Source of the DNA: an uncultured Spirochaetia bacterium
Lineage (GTDB): Bacteria > Spirochaetota > Spirochaetia > Sphaerochaetales > Sphaerochaetaceae
Length of the DNA: 62,031 nt
Reading direction: 5' to 3'
NCBI GenBank assembly: GCA_905236385.1
Contig: CAJOOY010000056.1
Coordinates: 1-62,031 of the forward strand
Shown here: piece after piece, positions 43,485 through 52,132 of the stretch
Layout: each line of letters begins with the position of its first letter
How positions within the stretch are numbered: the first letter of the stretch is position 1
The notes under the pieces: generated by a model
What the model saw: only the letters and a program-made list of their open reading frames with translations
Database searches by the model: none
Told to the model about the DNA's origin: nothing
Made by a program: the position numbers and the translations under genes

Positions 43485-44660
43485 TCAATTGCCGTCATAT
43501 CCGAGAGTTACACGGAGTGTGAGTGAGTCAACCGGCTTGTAACCGAGCATGTCTCCAGCCTCATGCCAACCGTAGAGAAGGCTTATGTTGTTTCCAGCAA
43601 TATCAAGTCCTGCACCAACCTGCCAGTAGCCTGCATTAAGAGCTCCCTTTACTGAAAGGAAGTTAAGAATCTTAACCTCTGCGCCAATGTTCAGGTGAGA
43701 CATAATCTCTTCATTGCCATCCTTGTTCAGAACAAAGTTGTAGATGTCTACCAGCTCAACTCTGATTTTCGGATCAATGACAGGAATATCTGGATCAAAG
43801 ATAACTGCAGCATTCAGAGACCATGGAGTATATTCAGTATAGCCTTCGTCTCCATCCTTGATGTTAATAGCAGCTTTGTAATTCTCGTGCTTTGCCATGT
43901 AGTAGTAACCGTTGAGGTTTGTGGCGCTGAGAGTAAATCTAAGGGTCTTGTTGTAGAGCTCCGTTCCGAGGGCAACATCCACCGGAACAGCCCAACCTGA
44001 GCAGATAATCTCATCATCAATGTTAAAACTCTCAATTGATGAAGCTGTTATGTCGCTCAAAGTGTAGGCTCTGAAAGCAAACTTTGTTACAACAGCAAGG
44101 TTCAGATTAAAGCTGTCATTTTCAATTAAGCCAATATTAAAACCAAAGCCTCCGGTCAAATCCAACATGGGTTTGATCTGTGCATCTGTACCGGCACCAG
44201 ACTCTGACCACAAATCAGTGGAAACTCTTGCGTTCACACCTATGACCCAATTGTTACCGGCAGCACCTGCGTTAACGTCTACATCAATAAGGTCGTTGTA
44301 CCCTACTCCCAAGTTATCAACAATTGTGTACAGGGCAGAAATCAATCTGTTCTTATCAATCTCCGAGAATCTAAGATTCACAATATCAGAAGCGAGCTCT
44401 GAGCCTGCATCTGATGAAAGGAATGAAGAAGTGTTGTACTGTGTAACAGAAACAGAAGGAAGAGCTAAGGAGAACTTTCCACCTGAAAGAACTGTAGGAT
44501 CCTTGAAGAGTGCGTATGTTACATAGTTGCTTTCTGCAGCATCTGTCGGGACATAAGCCTTGTTAATTGAATTAAAAGGGGTTCCGGGAATGTTCATGTT
44601 ATATGCAAAAGCACTGAATGCAGCAAAAATTACCATTAAAAATATAATTGTTCTTTTCAT
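43485..44660 (-). CDS. Outer-membrane beta-barrel protein (TraF/UPF0164-like), unknown function
   Basis: 391 aa: signal peptide (cleavage near FAYN) then repeated amphipathic strands typical of a barrel, for example FGFNIGLIENDSFNLNLAVV, LRFTLSATNLNGYYYM and LRVTLGYDGN, ending near the C terminus. Similar proteins are described in spirochaetes as TraF-like or FadL-like outer-membrane proteins, but I cannot fix the family. GAGGAAG precedes the ATG at 44660. Closely followed by the exonuclease gene and preceded by two lipoproteins. Confidence 0.65.
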   Translation of the reverse strand: MKRTIIFLMVIFAAFSAFAYNMNIPGTPFNSINKAYVPTDAAESNYVTYALFKDPTVLSGGKFSLALPSVSVTQYNTSSFLSSDAGSELASDIVNLRFSEIDKNRLISALYTIVDNLGVGYNDLIDVDVNAGAAGNNWVIGVNARVSTDLWSESGAGTDAQIKPMLDLTGGFGFNIGLIENDSFNLNLAVVTKFAFRAYTLSDITASSIESFNIDDEIICSGWAVPVDVALGTELYNKTLRFTLSATNLNGYYYMAKHENYKAAINIKDGDEGYTEYTPWSLNAAVIFDPDIPVIDPKIRVELVDIYNFVLNKDGNEEIMSHLNIGAEVKILNFLSVKGALNAGYWQVGAGLDIAGNNISLLYGWHEAGDMLGYKPVDSLTLRVTLGYDGN

Positions 44661-44679
44661 ATTCACTTCCTCTAATCAA

Positions 44680-45534
44680 TCAGCTTTCCATTAAAGCCGG
44701 CAAAACATCAATTGCCTGTTGCAGGAAATTCTTGAAACTTGTTCCGCTTGCTATGTCAATGGCTCCCATGGCCGGCAGGATAGAATTAACCAAGTTTATA
44801 ACAACTGAGGAACTTTCAAAAGACATCTGTTCTACCCCTTGTTCCTGAAGCTGCTCAGTAACGGAAGAAATCAAACCGTCAACTACCATAAGGGTAGCAA
44901 CATTTCCGTAGGTAGCCTTCGCTTCACTATTTTCTTCAGTATCAATGGTCAGACCGAACACATCTGCAACAAATCCACCTATCTCATCTGCTACATTCGC
45001 ACTATCAATCTCTTCAAGTCCAGTTTTCACTTCTTCAAGAAGCTGCTTAATCTCAGGCTCTTCAACCTCAGCAATCAAAGAATCCATAGAGCCTTTTATA
45101 TTATCAACCACGGTTGAAATCTGATCGCCCAGAACATTATTTATGACGTATCCAAACTTCCCAGCAAGCTTATCATTGTAATCTTCAGCACTCATGTCGC
45201 TTTCTTTCTGTAGTGAAGCAATAATGCTGGCTTTTCCACTATCAGTTGAAGCTGCCTTGTTGATAAGTGTGGCTATCTTTGATGCGTTTTCACTGAGTGT
45301 ACCAGATGGCGTTAAACTATTATCACTTGTATACAGCTCAATGCTTGATTTAATTGTGGATTCTGTTTCCTCTACAGCCTGAGTGTTTCCTCTGGAGTTG
45401 ACCACATTTGAAGAAAGGGAAGCGCCTGCTTCTCCGAACTCCTTCATCTGATCAGCGTTACAGCTTGTAAAGAAACAGAGACTGATAAGGACTATTGTTA
45501 AAAAACAAACAAAGGAAAAAGATTTTTTATTCAT
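44680..45534 (-). CDS. Lipoprotein, tandem paralogue A
   Basis: About 284 aa. Signal peptide ends in the lipobox FFTSCNADQ. The mature part is mostly helical and acidic, with no known domain visible. It is paralogous to the gene at 45653: both begin CNADQ, then share GN-T-x-A-x-x-ETES (residues after the lipobox) and end with a conserved ILPAMGAIDIASGTSFKNFL / VLSAIGAIDTVNGTGLKDYL block. The ATG at 45534 or 45546 may be used. Lies upstream of the barrel protein in the same direction. Confidence 0.75.
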   Translation of the reverse strand: MNKKSFSFVCFLTIVLISLCFFTSCNADQMKEFGEAGASLSSNVVNSRGNTQAVEETESTIKSSIELYTSDNSLTPSGTLSENASKIATLINKAASTDSGKASIIASLQKESDMSAEDYNDKLAGKFGYVINNVLGDQISTVVDNIKGSMDSLIAEVEEPEIKQLLEEVKTGLEEIDSANVADEIGGFVADVFGLTIDTEENSEAKATYGNVATLMVVDGLISSVTEQLQEQGVEQMSFESSSVVINLVNSILPAMGAIDIASGTSFKNFLQQAIDVLPALMES

Positions 45535-45652
45535 TTTAAACCCCATATCTGAAAGGCAGTGCCCAAGCTTCAGCCCCTAAGACCATGCTAACACAAACAA
45601 ACAACAAAATGGTGTAAAAGTTTCAATATGTAAGACTTTTTTATAAAATCTA

Positions 45653-46420
45653 TCATAAGAATTCATCAATAAGGGAGCTAAGATAATCCTTCAGTCCTGT
45701 TCCATTTACTGTATCTATGGCTCCGATAGCGCTTAGAACTGGAGAAGCAATAGGCTCAATAATCTCAATTGTAAGTTCCTCAATGCTTTCTATTTCATTC
45801 ATGAAGTCTTTGAATTCAGCAACGTGAGCAACTACGCTGTCAAAAAGCATTAGAGTAGTAATGTTTCCATAGTTAGCAGAATCCTGAAGCTCCTCATTGG
45901 CTTTAAGACTAACAAGATCTTGTAGGATGTTTGTTAATGCAGTTGAAACGGTCTCAGATATACCTCCTCCTGAGCCTGATTCTGATCCCGAGTTTAAACG
46001 TGAAAAACTTGAATAGATGCTAAAACCATCTCCAAACATAGCATTGCAATCGGAAATATATTTCTCATTGAAAATATCAGCATCCATTTCCGTTTCAGTT
46101 GCCATGAGAGACATCAGGGTGGCTTTGCCCTGCTCTGTTGAGGAAGCTGAGTTTATGTATTTGGCTATGGATTCTGTATAGGTTGATTTGAGCTGTGTTT
46201 GCTCATCTGTTAGGGAGTCGGAGGAAATGAGTTGTAGATACTCGGTAACTGCGGATTCGGTCTCCTTGGTTGCGGCGGTGTTGCCGTTTGGGTTTGAGAG
46301 ATTTGTGGAAAGAGAAGAAGCGAGGGAGGCGGTTTGACGGAACTGGTCGGCATTGCACGAGCAAAGGAGGGAGATGAGAATAAGCAAGAGAAAGAGGTGT
46401 CCGATCAGTTTTCTGCTCAT
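45653..46420 (-). CDS. Lipoprotein, tandem paralogue B
   Basis: 255 aa. Lipobox LLCSCNADQFRQ. Its mature sequence aligns by eye with the downstream paralogue: SLSTNLSNPNGNTAATKETE near the start, a TTLMLFDSVV segment near residue 195 (A has ATLMVVDGLI), and the AIGAIDTVNGTGLKDYL end. A Ser/Gly-rich linker lies near residue 145. Ligand or role unknown. A 118-base gap with possible promoter elements separates it from paralogue A. Confidence 0.75.
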   Translation of the reverse strand: MSRKLIGHLFLLLILISLLCSCNADQFRQTASLASSLSTNLSNPNGNTAATKETESAVTEYLQLISSDSLTDEQTQLKSTYTESIAKYINSASSTEQGKATLMSLMATETEMDADIFNEKYISDCNAMFGDGFSIYSSFSRLNSGSESGSGGGISETVSTALTNILQDLVSLKANEELQDSANYGNITTLMLFDSVVAHVAEFKDFMNEIESIEELTIEIIEPIASPVLSAIGAIDTVNGTGLKDYLSSLIDEFL

Positions 46421-46441
46421 AAATTCATAGTAGCACGAAGA

Positions 46442-47599
46442 TTAACGAGAGAGAAGTTTTTTTCGGAAAGCGAGCATGAGAGCGGCGGCCACGAGGGGGA
46501 GGACTGAGTAGGAGGCGAACAAGACCGGGTAGCCAAAGTTGTCGATTACGGCGCCGCCTATGCTTACAGCTATCATCTCAGGCAGGTTGAAGCCGAGGGC
46601 CTGGTAGACGCCCATGCCAAGAGTAAATTTCTCTTTGCCGAGAAGGGTGGCTATGTAGGCGGTGGCTGCTATGTGTGCCATGCCGTATGTTAGCCCGTGC
46701 ATGGCTTGGGCTATGGTAAACATGACTATACTGGACGGGAAAAGATAGTAAATCAGTAGGCGAACCGTCACTGAAAAAGTAGAGATAAGGAGCATGTTCA
46801 AGCAGGTGGCTTTTCCGTTTGCTGTTTTCTTGCCAAAAAGAATCATAACCATGGCCTCAAAAAGAGCTCCAAGGGCTATGAAAAACGTGAATTTGCTGCC
46901 CAGGCCAAGAACCTCTGTCATGTAGGAAGAAAGAAGTCTTTCAACTATGCCATGGGCTACTCTAGCAAGGGCAAAGAGGGCGATAAAGAGGTAGAAAACT
47001 GAACCGAGAGATTTAAAACTGCTGGCCTCTTTTTCTTTTGTAAGTGAGCTCTCTTGGTGGGTTTTGGAGTCTGGCTTAAGAAACAGCAGGCAGAAAAGAA
47101 CAAACGCTCCAACTTTTATGCTTATATTTAGAAAAATGCTTGAGTTACTTTCTTGGTTTGGAAAGGCCGTGAGTGTAGAGAAAATGAGCATACCAACGTA
47201 GCCCATGGTTCCACAGGCTCGGATTTTTCCGTAGTAGGATGGGGATGGAATATGGTCATTTATGTAGCTGTCGTGTAGTGGGTTTATGCTACAAAGACAC
47301 ACGTACATCAGGCAGTAGCAGACTATGATCCCTGCTGTAGAGAGTGGGAAAACTACTGGTGCTAAAAATACTCCAATGGCCAGGCCTGTAAGAAGCAGAA
47401 CCAGGCGTGGCTTTCTGGATTTCTTGGAAATGAAGGAAATGAGCAGAGGACCAGCTACTGAAAGTAAAAGTCCAGCGCCCATTATGGTGCCTACAATGGT
47501 GTGAGAGTAGCCGCTGTTTCTCAGAATTATCTGCAGGTACGGTCCTGTGGAGGCCTGAATGGACTGGACCAGAAATGATAAAAAGTAGAGAGCGCCCAT
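46442..47599 (-). CDS. MFS transporter (12 helices)
   Basis: 385 aa with 12 hydrophobic segments in the major-facilitator pattern. The loop after helix 2 reads ISKKSRKPRLVLLL, a variant of the MFS GxLaDrxGrk motif; LHDSYINDHIPSPSYYGKIRACGTMGYVG matches the sugar/phenylpropionate (MFS_1-like) group. Substrate unknown, possibly a carbohydrate. It lies 2 bases after a stand-alone ABC ATPase gene and so is co-transcribed with it. Confidence 0.8.
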   Translation of the reverse strand: MGALYFLSFLVQSIQASTGPYLQIILRNSGYSHTIVGTIMGAGLLLSVAGPLLISFISKKSRKPRLVLLLTGLAIGVFLAPVVFPLSTAGIIVCYCLMYVCLCSINPLHDSYINDHIPSPSYYGKIRACGTMGYVGMLIFSTLTAFPNQESNSSIFLNISIKVGAFVLFCLLFLKPDSKTHQESSLTKEKEASSFKSLGSVFYLFIALFALARVAHGIVERLLSSYMTEVLGLGSKFTFFIALGALFEAMVMILFGKKTANGKATCLNMLLISTFSVTVRLLIYYLFPSSIVMFTIAQAMHGLTYGMAHIAATAYIATLLGKEKFTLGMGVYQALGFNLPEMIAVSIGGAVIDNFGYPVLFASYSVLPLVAAALMLAFRKKLLSR

Positions 47600-47601
47600 T
47601 T

Positions 47602-48702
47602 TCAGAAGATGGCCTTCCCTGTGTCCATATCAAAGAACTTGGCCTTTGCCATGGTGGGAAGAAGTGAGATGGTCTCTCCCTTGTGTACTATTGCAGTAGG
47701 AGAGATTTTACCAGTAATGGTATTTGTAGGAGTGCTTACATAGACATTTGTCTCTGAGCCCAGCGGCTCAACAACTGAGACGGTTCCGTTAATGGTTCTG
47801 TCCACCTCGCCTTTCATACAGAAGGTAAAGTCTTCAGGTCTGAGGCCCATAATTATCTTCTTTCCAGCGTATGGAGAGAGGATTGAATCATGAAGCATGT
47901 TTGCTTTAAGGCGGAAAGAGCCTTCATTCAGGTAGTAGCTGCCGTTTTCATACTCAACAAAGACAGCCATGAAGTTCATGGGAGGAGTTCCTAGAAAGCC
48001 TGCAACAAACATGTTCTCTGGGTTGTTGTAGAGCTCCATTGGAGTGCCGACCTGCTGCACCTCTCCATCTTTCATGACAACTATTCTGTCTGCCATGGTC
48101 AGAGCCTCAATCTGGTCATGGGTTACGTAGATCATGGTAGCCTGAAGCTTCTCGTGCAGAGCTGAAATCTCAGCTCGCATCTGGACACGGAGCTTGGCGT
48201 CCAGGTTTGAAAGTGGTTCATCAAAGAGGAAAACTTTTGGCTGGCGAACTATGGCCCGCCCTACTGCTACTCTCTGTCTCTGACCGCCAGAGAGAGCCTT
48301 GGGCTTGCGCTTCAGCAGGTCTTCTATGCCCAGAATCCTTGCAGCCTCATGAACACGGGCATCTATTTCCTTCCTTGGAATCTTGCGTATTTTCAGACCA
48401 AAGGCCATATTCTCGTAAACTGACATGTGCGGATAGAGAGCGTAGTTCTGGAAAACCATGTCTATATCCCGATCCTTAGGTGGTATATGGTTCACAACCT
48501 GCCCGTCTATGATAATCTCCCCGCCTGAAATTTCCTCAAGGCCTGCAATCATTCTCAGAGTGGTGGTTTTTCCACAGCCTGAGGGGCCGACAAGGACAAC
48601 AAATTCCTTATCTTTTATCTCAATACTACAATCCTTGACTGCCTCAACCGGAGTCTTGCCACCATAAACCTTTGACAGATTCTTAAGAATGACCTGAGCC
48701 AT
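47602..48702 (-). CDS. ugpC: ABC importer ATP-binding subunit, UgpC/MsmX type (copy 3)
   Basis: 366 aa with Walker A GPSGCGKTTTLRMIAGLEE, signature LSGGQRQRVAVGRAI, Walker B FLFDEPLSNLDAKLRV and THDQIEALTMADR, plus the TOBE domain. No permease or binding protein is adjacent, so it is probably a shared (multi-task) ATPase as MsmX is in Bacillus. GGAGG precedes the ATG. Followed directly by the MFS gene. Confidence 0.93.
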   Translation of the reverse strand: MAQVILKNLSKVYGGKTPVEAVKDCSIEIKDKEFVVLVGPSGCGKTTTLRMIAGLEEISGGEIIIDGQVVNHIPPKDRDIDMVFQNYALYPHMSVYENMAFGLKIRKIPRKEIDARVHEAARILGIEDLLKRKPKALSGGQRQRVAVGRAIVRQPKVFLFDEPLSNLDAKLRVQMRAEISALHEKLQATMIYVTHDQIEALTMADRIVVMKDGEVQQVGTPMELYNNPENMFVAGFLGTPPMNFMAVFVEYENGSYYLNEGSFRLKANMLHDSILSPYAGKKIIMGLRPEDFTFCMKGEVDRTINGTVSVVEPLGSETNVYVSTPTNTITGKISPTAIVHKGETISLLPTMAKAKFFDMDTGKAIF

Positions 48703-48742
48703 ATTGCCTCCGCAGAAATCTCTGCATTTCAGATTTTAGCTA

Positions 48743-50518
48743 TCACTGGCATTCCTGTAAAGTGTGCTCCTCAGTCAAATCCATCTTGTACTCCTTAAGC
48801 GCCTCGTTACGCTTAATTTTGTGGGTAGAAGTGGTCTTCAGCGGCTCCTTGATAATGGTCGTGAGTGAAATCTTTTTATAGGCCTGAAGGCGACTGTTGA
48901 TTTCCGTAACAATCTCATTAATCCGCTTTTCTATTGCTTCCTTCTTGCCCTGAAGGTCCTCCCTTAGCTTTGCGGACGGCAAAGCCAACAGTCTTACGCC
49001 TTCGGTCTTCATTTTCTTGTCTGTGTAGTATGGGACAATGCACACCTGCTCCAACTCCTCGTACAGCTGGAACATGTCTTCTATCTCTTCCGGAAACACA
49101 TTCTTACCACCTTCGGTGACAATAATGTTCTTTGACCTGCCGCTGAGGTAGAGGTAGCCGTCTTTGTCGAGGTGGCCTACATCACCCGTGTTGAACCAGC
49201 CTTCTGCGTCCAGAACCTCCGCTGTGGCCTCCGGGTTTTTATAGTAGCCCATCATGATTCTTGAGCCCTTCAGGTGCAGTGTTCCATTTCCATCCTTGTC
49301 CGGAGAGACAATCTTCTGCTCCGATCCGGGGCAGAGGCGCCCTACACTTCCGTCCCTGTAGGCGTAGAGCGGATTGAGATGGGTTATGGGAGAAGTCTCG
49401 GTCAGACCGTACCCCTGGACAAAATCCAGCCCGAGAGATCTGAAGGTTCTGGCTGTGGAAATGGGGAGAGCTCCACCTCCGCTTACGCAGATACGCAAGT
49501 TGTCAAAACTCAGCTTTGCAAGAACCTTCCTAAATGGTCTTTTGAGTATGTTCCAGCCGAAGACGTTTCTGAAAAATGCGTTTATACCCATGGCCAGACG
49601 CATAAGGCCATAGGTCAGAGGACCCTTAGCCTTCATGCCCGAAAGCAGGCCTTTAAGCATTTTGTTGTAGAGCATTGGGACAGCCACAAGAACGTTTACC
49701 TTGTATTCGTGCATCTCTCTAAGGATATTTGCAACTGTCAGGCGCTTTCCAAAGACCAGATGAGAGCCCATGCTCATGCTTTCAAGCAGGTCTGCCTGAA
49801 GAGCAAATGCATGATGGATGGGTAGGATTATATAAAATACATCTTCCGGATGAATATTCATCAGTCCTTGGGAGAGATAGGCACAGCTGATCAGGTTCTC
49901 GTTCGTAAGCATGACACCCTTCGGGTTTCCCATGGTACCGCTGGTGAAAAGCATGACTGCCAGGTCCTCAGACTGTGTGTAGGCGCTCTTTTGGGAGGGA
50001 CAACGAAGGTTTTCCGGGCCCTTTAGGTCCATAATGTATGGATAGCTGTCGTTTTCTTCAAGGCAGACAAGTGTCAGCTTCTGCCTGACTTCCTCACTCA
50101 GGGAGTCCAGTCTTTCCTTGTCGCCAAAGACCATTGAGATGTCTCCGAAAGAGATGATGTTCTCAAGTTCTGCCGGATGAAGTGTGTTGTCCAGCGGCAC
50201 TGATACTGAGCCGGCATACTGCACCGAAAAGAATGCAACTGCCCACTGCGGTGAGTTTTTTCCAGTAATTGCTATGTGGCTGTTTTTTGTCACTCCCCTT
50301 TCCCTGAGCCATGAAGAGACACTGTAGATTTTCTCTTCTGCCTGAGCATAGGTGAGTTTTACGCCTTTCTTTGCAGGGTCTGTCCAACATGGACGCTCTG
50401 CATACGTTACAGCTGATATATGAAAGGTTTCCCTGATTGTGGGCCACTGCCCATCAAAATAGGTTCCCCTGAACTGATCCAGGTATTCCCAAGGGTTAAG
50501 GTTTTCTTTGTTTTTCAA
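48743..50518 (-). CDS. Long-chain acyl-CoA synthetase / AMP-binding enzyme
   Basis: About 591 aa of the ANL superfamily; activates a carboxylic acid with ATP to an acyl-adenylate and then the CoA thioester. The P-loop is VMLFTSGTMGNPKGVML, the adenine motif is VQGYGLTETSP, the hinge region is NTGDVGHLDKDGYLYLSGR. The reading frame extends to a TTG at 50578, but AGGAGAGG sits eight bases before the TTG at 50518, giving a start at LKNKENLNPWEYL. A stretch around 420-450 is usual. Upstream is a palindrome that could regulate it. Could also act on carboxylic acids other than fatty acids. Confidence 0.88.
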   Translation of the reverse strand: MKNKENLNPWEYLDQFRGTYFDGQWPTIRETFHISAVTYAERPCWTDPAKKGVKLTYAQAEEKIYSVSSWLRERGVTKNSHIAITGKNSPQWAVAFFSVQYAGSVSVPLDNTLHPAELENIISFGDISMVFGDKERLDSLSEEVRQKLTLVCLEENDSYPYIMDLKGPENLRCPSQKSAYTQSEDLAVMLFTSGTMGNPKGVMLTNENLISCAYLSQGLMNIHPEDVFYIILPIHHAFALQADLLESMSMGSHLVFGKRLTVANILREMHEYKVNVLVAVPMLYNKMLKGLLSGMKAKGPLTYGLMRLAMGINAFFRNVFGWNILKRPFRKVLAKLSFDNLRICVSGGGALPISTARTFRSLGLDFVQGYGLTETSPITHLNPLYAYRDGSVGRLCPGSEQKIVSPDKDGNGTLHLKGSRIMMGYYKNPEATAEVLDAEGWFNTGDVGHLDKDGYLYLSGRSKNIIVTEGGKNVFPEEIEDMFQLYEELEQVCIVPYYTDKKMKTEGVRLLALPSAKLREDLQGKKEAIEKRINEIVTEINSRLQAYKKISLTTIIKEPLKTTSTHKIKRNEALKEYKMDLTEEHTLQECQ

Positions 50519-50551
50519 AGCAGATCCTCTCCTGTTTCTTTTTTTGTTTGT

Positions 50552-50580
50552 TTTTGACAGTTTAACAGAAAGTGTCAAAA
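50552..50580. promoter_or_regulatory. Inverted repeat TTTTGACA-N13-TGTCAAAA upstream of acyl-CoA synthetase
   Basis: Perfect 8-bp arms (50552-50559 and 50573-50580), centre-to-centre 21 bases, about two helical turns, 34 bases before the TTG start. Arms include TTGACA-like -35 sequence on both strands. Likely a regulator site for the acyl-CoA synthetase gene, but the protein is unknown. Confidence 0.45.
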
Positions 50581-50636
50581 TAAAAAAGATAGTAAATCTG
50601 GAAATGACCTTTTGTTGGTGCTTTTTCTTGTTTTTT

Positions 50637-51467
50637 TTAATTCAGAATCGACTGGTCATCTATTATGAAACGGTTCTCCTGAGGAAGATGGTTCTTGCCT
50701 CTGCTGTCCATCATACTTGTCCAGAGCTTGAGATTAATATGGTTTCCAAGCTTACAGTTTGAAACAAACATGAAGGAAGAGACGCCCTCATCTCCCCACG
50801 GGTGCCAAGGGCGAGCAAGATAGACGCTCCTCTCCGGCACTCCTTCGGTGGCTGTAAATGTACAGTCCATGAATGAGAAACCCATGTCAGAGTCAGCCTT
50901 TGTTGAAGGGGCGCACACAAATCCCTCTCCGTTTGAGACTATAGTGCAGTTATGAAAATCTGCATTTGCTCTTCCGAAGATGAAGTCCACGGAGCCTTCA
51001 ATGGTGCAATCAACAAATAGGTTGTGCACCCCGTCTGCAAAGAGTGTGTCCTGATGCCCCAAAAGCCGGCAGCAGTCAAAAACAACCTCATCCGAAGAGG
51101 GAGAAATATAGACAGCTACAGCCTGCAGGCCCATCTTCTTAGTCGCCTCTTCTCTCTCTTTCTTTGCTTTTTCATAATCAAAATCATTTTCTACAATCAG
51201 GTCTCTTATGAGAACTGTACTGCCGTTTATGCTCAGTACTGCACTGTCAGCTGTGGCTGTGTTATATCTTATTGTGTTCTCATAGTTTCCGTTGCAGTCC
51301 GTGTAAACTATCTTTGAGCCGTTACCCATTATGGTTACGTTGTCTCTGTTGATCTTTACCTTCTGTCTATACGTGAAAGCTGCAGGAAGCTCCACAACCA
51401 GTTCTTCTTTTGTATCAGTATTAAAAAGTGCGTTCAGATCTGAATTTGCATCAGCCTTGATTATCAT
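50637..51467 (-). CDS. Pectinesterase (carbohydrate esterase family 8), cytoplasmic
   Basis: About 276 aa. Removes methyl ester groups from pectin galacturonate. The active-site motifs of CE8 are present: GHQDTLFADG (Gln/Asp region), GSVDFIFG (Asp nucleophile) and LARPW (Arg). The sequence starts directly with mature-type residues (MIIKADANSD), so no signal peptide is visible and the enzyme should be cytosolic. The start at 51467 follows the upstream stop; a longer frame begins inside the previous gene. Downstream of a small coiled-coil protein. Works on imported methylated oligogalacturonides, by inference. Confidence 0.88.
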   Translation of the reverse strand: MIIKADANSDLNALFNTDTKEELVVELPAAFTYRQKVKINRDNVTIMGNGSKIVYTDCNGNYENTIRYNTATADSAVLSINGSTVLIRDLIVENDFDYEKAKKEREEATKKMGLQAVAVYISPSSDEVVFDCCRLLGHQDTLFADGVHNLFVDCTIEGSVDFIFGRANADFHNCTIVSNGEGFVCAPSTKADSDMGFSFMDCTFTATEGVPERSVYLARPWHPWGDEGVSSFMFVSNCKLGNHINLKLWTSMMDSRGKNHLPQENRFIIDDQSILN

Positions 51468-51468
51468 T

Positions 51469-51876
51469 TCAGTTAAGCCTCCTGAGAATTCTCTCAACCT
51501 GGTCTATGGCACGCTCCACAGCACCTTTCATGTCAGATATGCGCTTCTGGACCATAATCTCTGCTATGAAGCTATCCATGTAGTCAAAGAAGGTCAGAAA
51601 CTCTGACATTTCAATATTTCCAATAGTCTCTGAAACATCTTTGAGTTCTCTATTAAACACATCTAAATCATACCTGGCTCTCTGCAAAGCGCTCTGTGCT
51701 GTGTTGAGTTTTGAGTGTTTCATGATGGTTGAGAACAGTCCGCCACCACCACTTGTAAATATATCCAGCAGGCCCCAATTTCCTGCGCTACTTAAGGCAT
51801 TTCTGGCTTCATAAAGAGATCTTAAGGCTCTTTCTCCGGCCAGGCTTGCTTCTTCTTTTTCTCTCTGGATATCCAT
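51469..51876 (-). CDS. Small coiled-coil protein of unknown function
   Basis: Not recognised. 135 aa, rich in Glu/Lys/Arg with heptad-like helices (MDIQREKEEASLAGERALRS, LNTAQSALQRARYDLDVFNR), a glycine-rich turn SGGGG near residue 50 and a C-terminal IDQVERILRRLN. A longer frame reaches 51948, but GGAGG precedes the ATG at 51876. Divergent from the tRNA-Leu promoter and followed 2 bases on by the pectinesterase gene. Confidence 0.65.
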   Translation of the reverse strand: MDIQREKEEASLAGERALRSLYEARNALSSAGNWGLLDIFTSGGGGLFSTIMKHSKLNTAQSALQRARYDLDVFNRELKDVSETIGNIEMSEFLTFFDYMDSFIAEIMVQKRISDMKGAVERAIDQVERILRRLN

Positions 51877-51899
51877 GGAATCCTCCGCATTCATACTAA

Positions 51900-51927
51900 T
51901 TGACAACCGCCTCACATACAAGATAAT
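51900..51927 (+). promoter_or_regulatory. Promoter of tRNA-Leu
   Basis: TTGACA (51900-51905), 16-base spacer, GATAAT (51922-51927). Near-consensus. Transcription would begin about 51934, 15 bases before the mature tRNA 5' end. Confidence 0.65.
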
Positions 51928-51948
51928 ATTTGACCGTTCAACGAACAA

Positions 51949-52032
51949 GCCCAGGTGGCGGAATTGGTAGACGCGCTTGGTTCAGGTCCAAGTTTCTGCA
52001 AGGATGTGTGGGTTCGAGTCCCGTTCTGGGCA
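51949..52032 (+). tRNA. tRNA-Leu (anticodon CAG)
   Basis: 84 nt, class II with long variable arm. Acceptor GCCCAGG (51949-51955) pairs with TCTGGGC (52025-52031) with one G-U; discriminator A at 52032. D-loop contains GGCGGAATTGGTAGACGC, the anticodon stem-loop is TTGG-TTCAGGT-CCAA with CAG, and the T-arm has GGGTTCGAGTCCC. The CCA end is not encoded (AAAA follows). Reads CUG. Confidence 0.96.
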
Positions 52033-52069
52033 AAAGAGAGTTATCTGACCGGTAGCTCTCTTTTCTTTT
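52032..52069 (+). terminator. Terminator after tRNA-Leu
   Basis: AAAAGAGAG (52032-52040) pairs with CTCTCTTTT (52056-52064), followed by CTTTTG. Overlaps the discriminator base of the tRNA. Confidence 0.65.
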
Positions 52070-52082
52070 GCTCAAGGCTTCC

Positions 52083-52112
52083 TTGTTTACAATCCTTCCA
52101 GTGTTGTATTAT
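52083..52112 (+). promoter_or_regulatory. Promoter of the flavin reductase gene
   Basis: -35 TTGTTT (52083-52088), 18-base spacer, -10 TATTAT (52107-52112). TAGGAGA follows, then ATG at 52133. Confidence 0.45.
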
Positions 52113-52132
52113 TTCTCTATTAGGAGAAAAAA

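Noticed and set aside
49274-49825. Long plus-strand reading frame opposite the acyl-CoA synthetase
   Set aside because: Antisense shadow of a gene with clear motifs; composition not protein-like.
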